25,907 nucleotides of DNA from a virus. The notes beneath the pieces are model-generated. The model was not told where the DNA came from and ran no database searches. It saw nothing but the letters and a program-made list of their open reading frames with translations. Shown here one piece after another: positions 1 through 5,781 of the stretch. Made by a program: the position numbers and the translations under genes. Each line of letters starts with the position of its first letter. The stretch's first letter is position 1. Location of the stretch: IMG/VR virus record IMGVR_UViG_3300020371_000049, positions 1 to 25,907 of that record. One strand, given 5' to 3'.

Positions 1-2
1 CG

Positions 3-401
3 CGAGATTATGAGTTTAAATTAGCGGCTAAGGCATCAGATAAAATGGTTGAATTAGGACTTGATCCAATCAACGTGCCTTGTCGGATCTCTGTAATGGC
101 ACAATTTGGTATTCCTAAATCATACTCTAAGAAGCGCAGAGACGACGCAGTACTAGGGAAAACTATCCCAACTAGGGTAGATGCTGACAATGTGTTAAAG
201 ATAGTTACAGACGCTTGTAATGGCGTCTTATACGAAGATGACCGACTAATATACAAAATGACAGTACAAAAAAGGTTTGGTGATCCTATGGTGATTGTTT
301 CTCTTGAATGGGACGTTAACACCAAATCTGACACAGTAAAGTATATTGATAAAGATAAGCTTATGCCTGAAGCCAAGGGTATGTGGAAAAACCTGATTTA
401 A
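3..401 (+). CDS. RusA-like Holliday junction resolvase (5' end outside window)
   Basis: RusA-family endonucleases cut Holliday junctions as dimers during phage recombination and replication. The sequence shows the family's acidic signature: a V-D-A-D-N segment around 178-192, then K-I-V-T-D-A-C-N-G and a Y-E-D-D segment near 229-243, matching the catalytic aspartates of RusA. The frame is open leftward past the ATG at 45 to the window edge, and the residues before that ATG look like coding sequence, so the gene probably starts upstream and the 118 residues from base 45 are only part of it. Its stop overlaps the start of the next gene in a TAATG junction, suggesting translational coupling. Family assignment is fairly secure; activity is inferred. 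Confidence 0.85.
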   Translation, partial: RDYEFKLAAKASDKMVELGLDPINVPCRISVMAQFGIPKSYSKKRRDDAVLGKTIPTRVDADNVLKIVTDACNGVLYEDDRLIYKMTVQKRFGDPMVIVSLEWDVNTKSDTVKYIDKDKLMPEAKGMWKNLI

Positions 402-1243
402 TGTTAGTACCGCGTAAAAAAAATGAAGACTTGAGAAACTATTCGGTTTTACCGTTTGACGCGGCAAGAGACACGCGTTTACATGGTACAGCCGCATTGA
501 GTGTTCTATGTGTGCTTTGTACTTATACAGATCAATTGGGTGTTACTTGGGTTTCACAAGGCAGAATAGCACGAGATATGGGTATCAGTAGAACGGCAGT
601 AACAAGACAAATAAAGAAGCTCATTGAATTTGGATATCTCGAGAAAGCAAAGAAGTTTAGCAAACATCAAAAGAGTGATAGTTTAAGAGTTGTATTTAAA
701 CGCGCTCCAAAAGACCTGAACGAAGCCAAAGCAAACTTAACAGCAGCTGAACAAATCAGGATTGAAGAACAGCGAGAACAGGCAAGAAATGAACAGCTGT
801 TCAATTATAATAAGACAAGAGAAAAACAAGGTCTCAAGCCTGTGGATAACTCAACCACCTGTTACATCCAGAGGTCACAGGTACCTGTCACATCTAGAGG
901 TAACACAAACGAGAACATTATACCGAATAATAATAATAATATATATAATGATGCTAGGCGGTTTTGTACTTTGTTTTTGAGGATATGTGAAAGTTACGGA
1001 ACACCACGACAAATTAATGAAAGAGACATTCAAACAGTCTCACAGTGGATAAAAGACGGTTTAACAATGGAGGAATGGTCAGGAATACTTAAAAACCATG
1101 CTGAATACTGCTACAAAAACAGACGAGATATAGCGCGAGCCATAGGATATTTTAAAATCCCAGTATCAAAAGCCCTCGGAAAGTCTAAGGATCACAGAGC
1201 CAACGACATATTAAAAGGAATAGTGAAGGGCAAAAGGTTATGA
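401..1243 (+). CDS. Winged-helix replication-initiator-like protein
   Basis: This is a 280-residue protein with a winged helix-turn-helix at residues 50-83 (S-Q-G-R-I-A-R-D-M-G-I-S-R-T-A-V), a charged linker at about 115-183 and a separate C-terminal helical domain at about 184-280. The linker ends in an asparagine run encoded by an AT-rich tract. N-terminal wHTH proteins of this layout occur among phage replication initiators (lambda O type) and among regulators. The gene carries an origin-like element in its linker (841-949), which favours the replication role. I chose the ATG at 401, which overlaps the resolvase stop; an in-frame GTG at 383 preceded by AAGGG at a very short spacing is the alternative. 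The wHTH is clear; the replication role is inferred. Confidence 0.75.
   Translation: MLVPRKKNEDLRNYSVLPFDAARDTRLHGTAALSVLCVLCTYTDQLGVTWVSQGRIARDMGISRTAVTRQIKKLIEFGYLEKAKKFSKHQKSDSLRVVFKRAPKDLNEAKANLTAAEQIRIEEQREQARNEQLFNYNKTREKQGLKPVDNSTTCYIQRSQVPVTSRGNTNENIIPNNNNNIYNDARRFCTLFLRICESYGTPRQINERDIQTVSQWIKDGLTMEEWSGILKNHAEYCYKNRRDIARAIGYFKIPVSKALGKSKDHRANDILKGIVKGKRL
841..949. other. Candidate replication origin inside the wHTH gene
   Basis: Three elements lie in order within 110 bases. Positions 841-849 read TTATCCACA on the minus strand, the consensus DnaA box. Positions 857-908 hold two abutting 26-bp dyads (see the repeat entry). Positions 926-949 are 24 consecutive A/T bases, a plausible unwinding element. 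A near-consensus DnaA box (8 of 9) in the same orientation lies at 1044-1052. In lambda the origin sits inside gene O, with inverted-repeat iterons followed by an AT-rich tract, and O binds them through an N-terminal wHTH; the layout here is the same. Function is inferred from arrangement only. Confidence 0.6.
857..908. repeat. Two tandem 26-bp dyad repeats (iteron or operator)
   Basis: The first 23 bases of the units, 857-879 and 883-905, match at 20 of 23 positions. Unit 1 is itself an inverted repeat: arms ACCTGTTAC (857-865) and GTCACAGGT (874-882) pair at 8 of 9 positions across the spacer ATCCAGAG. Unit 2 has the more degenerate arms ACCTGTCAC and GTAACACAA. The junction of the units makes a perfect 12-bp palindrome at 877-888. 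The 26-base period is not a multiple of three, so the copies encode unrelated peptides; the repeat is kept as nucleic acid, not protein, which points to a binding site. Confidence 0.75.
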
Positions 1244-1445
1244 GGGTTAGCCAAAACAACACAGGTTTTCGCATAATATAGATTATGTTAATTATTTGAC
1301 AGCGACAAAAAAATGTCAGGCGCTCTACAAAAACGGCACCCCTTGCCCCCCCTACCCCTGGCGTACTGCTGCAGTGTACCACAAAAATATTTTCTGGATT
1401 TTTTGTCAAAACCGTGCGATACCAAAGAAAACTGCGGAGTTTATT
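1244..1445. other. Gene-free gap between replication and packaging blocks
   Basis: About 200 bases without a convincing gene, the largest such gap here. It holds an AT-rich stretch at 1275-1296, a TTGACA-like hexamer at 1296-1301 with no good -10 at the right distance, a short inverted repeat TGACA...TGTCA (1297-1318), a C-rich tract at 1339-1358 and a small near-palindrome ACTGC-T-GCAGT around 1366-1376. The frame of the downstream gene stays open back to a TTG at 1296, but the strong start is at 1446. It may hold a promoter or packaging site; I cannot assign either. Confidence 0.5.
1339..1358 (-). other. G-quadruplex-capable tract on the minus strand
   Basis: The plus strand has C4, C7 and C4 runs separated by TTG and TA. 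Read on the minus strand this gives G4-TA-G7-CAA-G4; splitting the G7 run yields four G-tracts of at least three with loops of 1-3 bases, which fits the standard quadruplex pattern. Such a tract is conspicuous in an otherwise AT-leaning genome and sits in the only sizeable gap before the packaging genes. Its role is unknown. Confidence 0.55.
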
Positions 1446-1811
1446 ATGGCTAAAAGACCCAACCTTGAAAAAGCAAAACTAGAGTCAGCTGCTTATGCTA
1501 AAATGATCAGAAGTATGATTAACGCTCTTAACTCTGATCTAGTGGATTTGAAGGTAAAAGATGATAGGATCAAGTTAATACCTGTTGAAAAAGACGATAC
1601 GCCCAGAAGAATGTTTAGTGCTGCCGATAGATCGATGAAAATGTACATGGATTACATTCCACCATCTGCTGATCAGGCCACCAAAGAGAGGGTGAAGAAA
1701 AGGTTTCAACAGATTCAAAGAGAACGTATGAAGTTTATGGGTAGAGCTTCTATGAAGCAAGGCGCTAAAAAGTTTTATGAACGGCCGCCAAAAATGGCTG
1801 AAACAAATTAA
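1446..1811 (+). CDS. Hypothetical basic helical protein
   Basis: A 121-residue lysine/arginine-rich protein with no family I recognise. It is predicted by eye to be largely helical: a leucine/alanine-rich N-terminal helix (about residues 5-30), a short polar region with R-R-M-F-S-A-A-D, and a strongly basic helix (about 75-110) ending in K-K-F-Y-E-R-P-P-K. I chose the ATG at 1446 because CGGAG lies seven bases upstream; the frame extends to a TTG at 1296, but that start has no ribosome-binding site. It is the first gene after the gap, followed within four bases by another small protein, so it likely heads a transcription unit. A DNA-associated or virion-associated role is possible but unproven. 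Confidence 0.65.
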   Translation: MAKRPNLEKAKLESAAYAKMIRSMINALNSDLVDLKVKDDRIKLIPVEKDDTPRRMFSAADRSMKMYMDYIPPSADQATKERVKKRFQQIQRERMKFMGRASMKQGAKKFYERPPKMAETN

Positions 1812-1814
1812 AAT

Positions 1815-2189
1815 ATGGCTAATCTTGTACCATTTAATCCTAGCAAGCATAAATCTGTAGATGCCGTTTCACTTGGGCTGCCTGGCGCAAAGCCTGGGCA
1901 AAAAGCAACAGAATTTTTGGCTAGTGAAAAAGCTCCTGATGGTGGGGCTTGGAATATTCCGACTATTTGGTTCAATGAAGAAACAGGAAAAGCCACTTAT
2001 TTTAAAAATATCGATAGAGCCTGGAACGAGGCAAAGTCATATGAAGAAAGAACCGGAAAGAAGTTTCCGAGGTTCAAAACAATACCGCTTGCCGTAGCTG
2101 CTGCCGAAGGCAGAAGTAAAAGGGGTGGCGCTACAAAGAAGGAGCTGGTAACAGGGAAACCACGTTTACTATTTAGGAAGGACGAGTAA
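1815..2189 (+). CDS. Conserved phage protein with NIPTIW / FPRFKT motif region
   Basis: A 124-residue protein of unknown function. Its core (about residues 45-105) has W-N-I-P-T-I-W-F, then Y-F-K-N-I-D-R-A-W-N-E-A, then K-F-P-R-F-K-T-I-P-L-A and a basic G-R-S-K-R-G-G end. I recognise this pattern (a 'nIPTI' strand, an A-rich helix, 'FP.F.T...A...A..RS') as a recurring segment in phage proteins, sometimes at the C-terminus of larger virion proteins, but I know no function for it. The start is the ATG four bases after the preceding stop; there is no clear Shine-Dalgarno sequence, so coupling to the upstream gene is likely. The next gene starts immediately at its stop codon. Confidence 0.65.
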   Translation: MANLVPFNPSKHKSVDAVSLGLPGAKPGQKATEFLASEKAPDGGAWNIPTIWFNEETGKATYFKNIDRAWNEAKSYEERTGKKFPRFKTIPLAVAAAEGRSKRGGATKKELVTGKPRLLFRKDE

Positions 2190-2444
2190 ATGAAAAAAAT
2201 GTACAATGTAGTGCAGGGTCAGAAACGTAGAAACGATCCTGAGAAATCTGATTGGGTAAAGTTGGGTATAGCTTTTGAGGATAGTAAGGGTATGCGTATT
2301 AAGCTAAATGCGTTGCCTATTCCTAACCAAGAAGCAGAGATCTGGATAAGTTTGTTTCCGATGGACGATAAGGGTAAGTCGGGCGGTCAATCTTCTCCGC
2401 AAAATAACAGCTCTGATAATTTTGATGATGAGATACCATTTTAA
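2190..2444 (+). CDS. Small protein with SSB-like C-terminal tip
   Basis: An 84-residue protein with a compact strand-rich N-terminal region (about 1-60: Y-N-V-V-Q-G-Q, W-V-K-L-G-I-A-F-E-D, M-R-I-K-L-N-A-L-P) followed by a glycine/serine/asparagine-rich linker and an acidic end, D-N-F-D-D-E-I-P-F. That ending closely matches the C-terminal tip of bacterial SSB (E. coli ends M-D-F-D-D-D-I-P-F), which recruits replication and repair proteins. The body is much shorter than SSB, so it may be a minimal OB-fold-like single-strand binder, or a protein using the tip as a mimic. GGAAGGACGAG lies just before the ATG. The tip is directly visible; ssDNA binding is inferred. Confidence 0.7.
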   Translation: MKKMYNVVQGQKRRNDPEKSDWVKLGIAFEDSKGMRIKLNALPIPNQEAEIWISLFPMDDKGKSGGQSSPQNNSSDNFDDEIPF

Positions 2445-2863
2445 TGGCTAGAACGCGGCAAACTCCTATTGGTCGGTTTGGTGGTGTACGAGTTACACAG
2501 AAAAGGGTCAAAACGAGTGCCACGTTAGAAAGTAACAAAGAGGTTGTTGCCCAGGAGCTTATTGCCCTGGGTACGACTTCTATTACTGAGATTATGAATT
2601 TAGATGGCACAATGAAAGATCCGAAGGATATTCCGGACTATGCTCTCAGGGCTATCAAAAAAATAACACCTATGCCGGATGGTCGGGTAGCAATCGAGAT
2701 GCACGACAAGGTTTCGGTGCTGAGAGTGCTGGCAAAAGCAGCTGGTTGGCTCGATGCTCCGGATCAGGAAAGTGACAAGCCATCCATAGTAGGGATAAAC
2801 ATGAAAGGGCCGCAGACCACAGAGTATGCGGAGGTCATTGATGGACAAGACAGCAAGACTTGA
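2444..2863 (+). CDS. Terminase small subunit
   Basis: A 139-residue protein that I read as the DNA-recognition subunit of the packaging motor. After a basic N-terminus it has an alpha-helical region with E-L-I-A-L-G-T-T-S-I-T-E-I-M-N and a later segment D-K-V-S-V-L-R-V-L-A-K-A-A-G-W-L, a pattern shared with small terminase subunits that end their oligomerisation region with '..AL..L.KH.G..'. The position directly before the large subunit supports the call. The start overlaps the previous stop by one base (TAATG). The C-terminal 25 residues are polar and may contact the large subunit. The sequence family is diverse, so confidence rests partly on context. Confidence 0.75.
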   Translation: MARTRQTPIGRFGGVRVTQKRVKTSATLESNKEVVAQELIALGTTSITEIMNLDGTMKDPKDIPDYALRAIKKITPMPDGRVAIEMHDKVSVLRVLAKAAGWLDAPDQESDKPSIVGINMKGPQTTEYAEVIDGQDSKT

Positions 2864-2981
2864 GGTAGCAGTCTTAATGCTAGAGCAAAGAATAGAAGCG
2901 CTCGAAGATGCGTTGAGATCAATCAGACAGATCAGTCAGGAAACATTGCAGGACAAAAATGAGCGGAATACCGAGTCTTGA
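2841..2981 (+). CDS. 46-residue coiled-coil ORF bridging the terminase genes
   Basis: This short frame starts at an ATG with an excellent ribosome-binding site (GGAGG at 2830-2834, six bases before the start), overlaps the end of the small terminase gene by 23 bases and runs 23 bases into the large terminase gene. The product has a single predicted amphipathic helix, with leucines and isoleucines spaced as in a coiled coil (L-E-V-A-V-L-M-L-E-Q-R-I-E-A-L-E-D-A-L), then a polar tail. It fills the otherwise unexplained 95-base space between the two terminase genes. Function is unknown; a packaging accessory role is a guess from position. Confidence 0.65.
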   Translation: MDKTARLEVAVLMLEQRIEALEDALRSIRQISQETLQDKNERNTES

Positions 2982-4482
2982 TTTAAACTTTGAGAACAGC
3001 CCGACTGTTTGGAAGTTTTTACATGATGAAAGTTTTATTAGAGGGTTGATGGGTCCGGTAGGATCTGGTAAGTCCTATGGTTGTGCAGCCGAGGTGATGT
3101 TAAGGGCCGTAAAGCAAAAGCCTAGTCCCAGAGATGGTATCCGTTATTCGCGTTTCGTTATCGTCAGAAATACATACCCCGAGCTGCGCACGACAACTAT
3201 CAAAACATGGCAAGAACTTTTTCCCGAAGATGTGTGGGGCAGTATGCGCTGGCAACCACCTATCTCGCATCATATCAAGATCCCCACAAGGGACGATATC
3301 CCAGGCATCGATTGTGAGGTCATATTTATGGCGTTATCTTCTCCGCAAGACGTCAGAAAATTATTGTCATTAGAACTCACTGGTGCCTGGGTCAACGAAG
3401 CTAGAGAACTGCCCAAAGCAGTGATCGATGGATTAACACACCGAGTTGGCCGATATCCTACAAAATCCGATGGCGGTCCAACCTGGTATGGGATCTGGAT
3501 GGATACAAACCCTCCAGATAGCGATCATTGGTGGCATGAGGTAGCAGAAAAGAACCAAATCAAAGGCGCTTACCCTTGGACGTTTTTCAGACAGCCAGGC
3601 GGTGTTTTGCAAGCCTCACCCGACGAAGTGCCGGAAGAAAACCCAGATGCACAGGGATTTGTTTTTTCTGGTGGTAAATGGTGGCGTATCAACGAAAATG
3701 CTGAAAATTCTCATAATCTGCCACCAGGTTACTATCAACAGTTGCTTGGTGGTAAGAATGTTGATTGGATTAGGTGTTATGCTCAAGGAATGTACACATT
3801 TGTACAAGAGGGGCGTCCGGTATGGCCGGAATACGATGATGAGCTGATGTCGGGTAATGTGGAGGTAGATCCGTATTATCCAATACAAATCGGTGTAGAC
3901 TTTGGGCTTACACCAGCTGCGATCTTTGGTCAGCGTACTCAGGGCGGCGCATGGAAGGTTTGCGATGAGCTGGTGACGTTTGACATGGGGCTTGAGCGAT
4001 TTGGTCAGGAATTGCTGTCGAGAATAGCAGAACGATATTCTAAGCATGAAATACTGATATGGGGTGATCCGGCTGGTAATAAACGCGATGAGATCTATGA
4101 AGTAACAGCGTTTGATCATCTCAGATCCCTGGGATTTAAGGCACAACCTACAGATAGCAACGCTTTCCAAGTAAGACGCGAGGCTGGAGCTTCGCCAATG
4201 TCGAGGCTGGTTAGCGGCAAGCCAGGTCTGATTGTTGATAAAAAATGTTTGCGGCTGCGCAAATCATTGAGTGGTGGATATTTCTTTAAAAGGCAAAGCT
4301 TGGGCGCTGGGCAAGAAAGATTTAAAGATGCACCAGTCAAGAACGAACATTCGCACTGTGGCGATGCTTTTGGCTATCTCATGCTAGGTGGCGGTGAGCA
4401 AAGACGCTTACGGAGAGGATCATACGGTACGACTTTCCAACAGGGATCATATACTGCAAATAGCGACTTTAGCGTGTTCTGA
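2959..4482 (+). CDS. Terminase large subunit (ATPase-nuclease)
   Basis: A 507-residue DNA-packaging motor that translocates DNA into the prohead through the portal and cuts concatemers. The N-terminal ATPase shows a Walker A motif G-P-V-G-S-G-K-S at residues 32-39 and a Walker B-like segment L-T-G-A-W-V-N-E with the catalytic glutamate at 147. The C-terminal RNase H-like nuclease has the metal-binding acids D314 (in G-V-D-F-G), D370 (in G-D-P-A-G-N) and D469 (in H-C-G-D-A-F-G-Y). Length is typical of the family. AGGA lies five bases before the ATG. Both domains look intact, so the gene appears functional. The next gene begins inside its stop codon (TGATG). Confidence 0.95.
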   Translation: MSGIPSLDLNFENSPTVWKFLHDESFIRGLMGPVGSGKSYGCAAEVMLRAVKQKPSPRDGIRYSRFVIVRNTYPELRTTTIKTWQELFPEDVWGSMRWQPPISHHIKIPTRDDIPGIDCEVIFMALSSPQDVRKLLSLELTGAWVNEARELPKAVIDGLTHRVGRYPTKSDGGPTWYGIWMDTNPPDSDHWWHEVAEKNQIKGAYPWTFFRQPGGVLQASPDEVPEENPDAQGFVFSGGKWWRINENAENSHNLPPGYYQQLLGGKNVDWIRCYAQGMYTFVQEGRPVWPEYDDELMSGNVEVDPYYPIQIGVDFGLTPAAIFGQRTQGGAWKVCDELVTFDMGLERFGQELLSRIAERYSKHEILIWGDPAGNKRDEIYEVTAFDHLRSLGFKAQPTDSNAFQVRREAGASPMSRLVSGKPGLIVDKKCLRLRKSLSGGYFFKRQSLGAGQERFKDAPVKNEHSHCGDAFGYLMLGGGEQRRLRRGSYGTTFQQGSYTANSDFSVF

Positions 4483-4964
4483 TGGGTCTAATACAGCTTC
4501 CTACCTTTAAAATGAGGCCAGATGAACAAATCGTGCCGCTGCAATACAGCCATCTTCTCAGCATAGAGCTAGGGCCACATGAGTTAGAATATGCCGCAAG
4601 TATTCCTGGATATTTAGATTATGTTTGGGAAAATTCTGAACATGGATGGAGCTGGGCAGCGATTGGTCGAGGTAGAGTTGTTTGCGTGTTCGGTGTTCGA
4701 GATGTTTGGCCTGGTGTTGTGGAGGCATGGTTTATTCCAGGCGAAGGGCTAGAAAACCATGCAAGAACTACTTTGGTAGGCGCAAGAGCGCTTTTAGGTG
4801 AGGTTATAGGCAGATCCGGTATCAGAAGGATGCAAATTTTTGTAAAATCACAACATATGGTAGCATTAAGGTTTGCCAAAGCACTACATTTTGATGTAGA
4901 GTGCGAATTAAGGAAGTTTGGTCCAGAGGGGGCCGACTATTATTCAATGGTAAGGTTTGAGTAA
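4482..4964 (+). CDS. GNAT-like protein resembling T7 gp13
   Basis: A 160-residue protein with an acetyltransferase-like fold pattern: the segment W-S-W-A-A-I-G-R-G-R-V-V-C-V-F-G-V, a V-E-A-W-F-I-P strand, a helix with A-R-A-L-L-G-E-V-I, then R-M-Q-I-F-V and a terminal A-L-R-F-A-K-A-L-H-F-D-V-E-C-E-L-R-K-F-G-P-E-G. This end resembles the C-terminal motif of GNAT proteins and of the T7 gp13 family (internal virion protein A). The usual acetyl-CoA loop (Q/R-x-x-G-x-G/A) is not evident, so catalysis is doubtful. Here the gene follows the large terminase with a one-base overlap instead of lying in the internal-virion cluster. It may act in virion assembly. Confidence 0.65.
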   Translation: MGLIQLPTFKMRPDEQIVPLQYSHLLSIELGPHELEYAASIPGYLDYVWENSEHGWSWAAIGRGRVVCVFGVRDVWPGVVEAWFIPGEGLENHARTTLVGARALLGEVIGRSGIRRMQIFVKSQHMVALRFAKALHFDVECELRKFGPEGADYYSMVRFE

Positions 4965-5192
4965 ATGAGTGGTATTTTCGGAAAAAAGAAGAAGCCAGCG
5001 CCAGCGCCAACAAAAGCAGAAAAAACAATATCTCGACAAGAGCAAAGAGCTGAAGCTCAAGAGCAAACAGAAATGCAGGGCGCACAAAGACGCAGGAGAC
5101 TGCTTAGAACTGGCGGCATGAGGCTTTTATTTTCACCATTAAGACAGGAAGGCCCAGGAATAGACGAAGTTAAGAAAAAACTTGGCGGCTAA
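4965..5192 (+). CDS. Small basic conserved phage protein
   Basis: A 75-residue protein of unknown function. It begins M-S-G-I-F-G-K-K-K-K, has a proline/alanine stretch, an alanine/glutamine/glutamate helix (about 20-40), a basic R-R-R-R-L-L segment and the motif R-T-G-G-M-R-L-L-F-S-P-L-R followed by E-G-P-G. That last motif is one I have seen in short proteins encoded near terminase or portal genes of podoviruses, but it carries no assigned role that I know. The ATG directly follows the upstream stop. High charge and small size would suit a nucleic-acid or capsid-interior component; this is speculation from composition. Confidence 0.65.
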   Translation: MSGIFGKKKKPAPAPTKAEKTISRQEQRAEAQEQTEMQGAQRRRRLLRTGGMRLLFSPLRQEGPGIDEVKKKLGG

Positions 5193-5194
5193 TC

Positions 5195-5593
5195 ATGGCT
5201 AAAAACACAACAATAACATCATCAATCAGACCTAAAACGTATCAAGACGCCATCAAAGAAGGTCAGCAAAAACGTGGTGGTTTAACTCCTGGCAATATGC
5301 TTGATGATTTTAAAATGGCAATTGGTTTAAAACCGAAAACTGGTCTTTTTAATTTACAAACACGGCAAAGTATGGATCGCCGCCAACAGTTGCTCGAAGA
5401 TATGGAAAAGCGTCGCCGTAGAAAAAATAGACGCAAACAAAAAGGCGAAACCGCCGCGGAGCGAGAAGCAAGATTAAAACGAGAAGCTCTTGCTAGAGAA
5501 AGAGCCGAAGGTCAGAAAAAACGTAAGAAATTTTACAAAGAGAAGGGCGAAAGGTTAGCAAAATTAAAAGCTAAACTTTTGAATTTAACATGA
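5195..5593 (+). CDS. Highly charged helical hypothetical protein
   Basis: A 132-residue protein. The first 55 residues are mixed; residues about 60-130 form a long, strongly basic helix (runs such as M-E-K-R-R-R-R-K-N-R-R-K, then A-A-E-R-E-A-R-L-K-R-E-A-L-A-R-E-R-A) that looks like a single continuous helix or coiled coil ending K-L-K-A-K-L-L. I recognise no family. It starts two bases after the previous stop, with only a weak ribosome-binding site, and ends in an ATGA overlap with the next gene, so it is translated with its neighbours. The charge pattern suggests binding to DNA or to an acidic partner such as the scaffold. Confidence 0.6.
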   Translation: MAKNTTITSSIRPKTYQDAIKEGQQKRGGLTPGNMLDDFKMAIGLKPKTGLFNLQTRQSMDRRQQLLEDMEKRRRRKNRRKQKGETAAEREARLKREALARERAEGQKKRKKFYKEKGERLAKLKAKLLNLT

Positions 5594-5781
5594 CAAAAAT
5601 TAAAGAAGATCCGAGAGTATTTAGTAAAGTTGAGGTAGATCCGAAAAGGGCAAGAAATGAGAAGGGCCAACTAGTTGCGGATGACCCTTCTACTCCTGAA
5701 GTAAATGAAGCTTGGGAAGGCGGTAAGGCTCCAAAGAAAAAGGCAAAACCTCGTGGTAAAAAAAGCACATCAAAATCCTAA
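5590..5781 (+). CDS. Short lysine-rich ORF, possible first half of a frameshifted gene
   Basis: A 63-residue frame starting in an ATGA overlap. The N-terminal half is a real-looking mixed sequence (D-P-R-V-F-S-K-V-E-V-D-P-K-R-A-R-N-E-K-G-Q-L-V) and the end is a lysine-rich linker (A-P-K-K-K-A-K-P-R-G-K-K). It stops just after a run of seven As at 5758-5764. Skipping one base there joins it to the conserved domain encoded in the next frame (P-K-G-G-L-N onward), giving a 150-residue product. It may therefore be the N-terminus of that protein, separated by slippage, mutation or sequencing error. As a stand-alone protein I recognise no function. Confidence 0.6.
   Translation: MTKIKEDPRVFSKVEVDPKRARNEKGQLVADDPSTPEVNEAWEGGKAPKKKAKPRGKKSTSKS

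Noticed and set aside
762-980. 72-residue ORF inside the wHTH gene in another frame
   Set aside because: Low-complexity end from the AT-rich tract, overlaps a convincing gene and has no start signal.
1296-1318. TTGACA as the -35 of a promoter in the gap
   Set aside because: No acceptable -10 hexamer occurs 15-19 bases downstream (the expected position reads GGCGCT).
1296-1445. TTG-initiated N-terminal extension of the 1446 gene, with a C-x9-C pattern (C-Q-A-L-Y-K-N-G-T-P-C)
   Set aside because: It resembles a small zinc-binding motif, but TTG has no ribosome-binding site, the stretch covers the C-rich tract, and the ATG at 1446 has CGGAG at good spacing. Fifty open codons can arise by chance.
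3616-4170. 184-residue minus-strand ORF opposite the large terminase
   Set aside because: Antisense shadow of a confidently identified gene; no ribosome-binding site and no recognisable protein features.
5705-5752. N-terminal residues of the 5705 frame as genuine protein sequence
   Set aside because: They mirror the preceding frame's lysine-rich linker shifted by one base and do not resemble the conserved domain; kept in the feature only because the true start is unknown.
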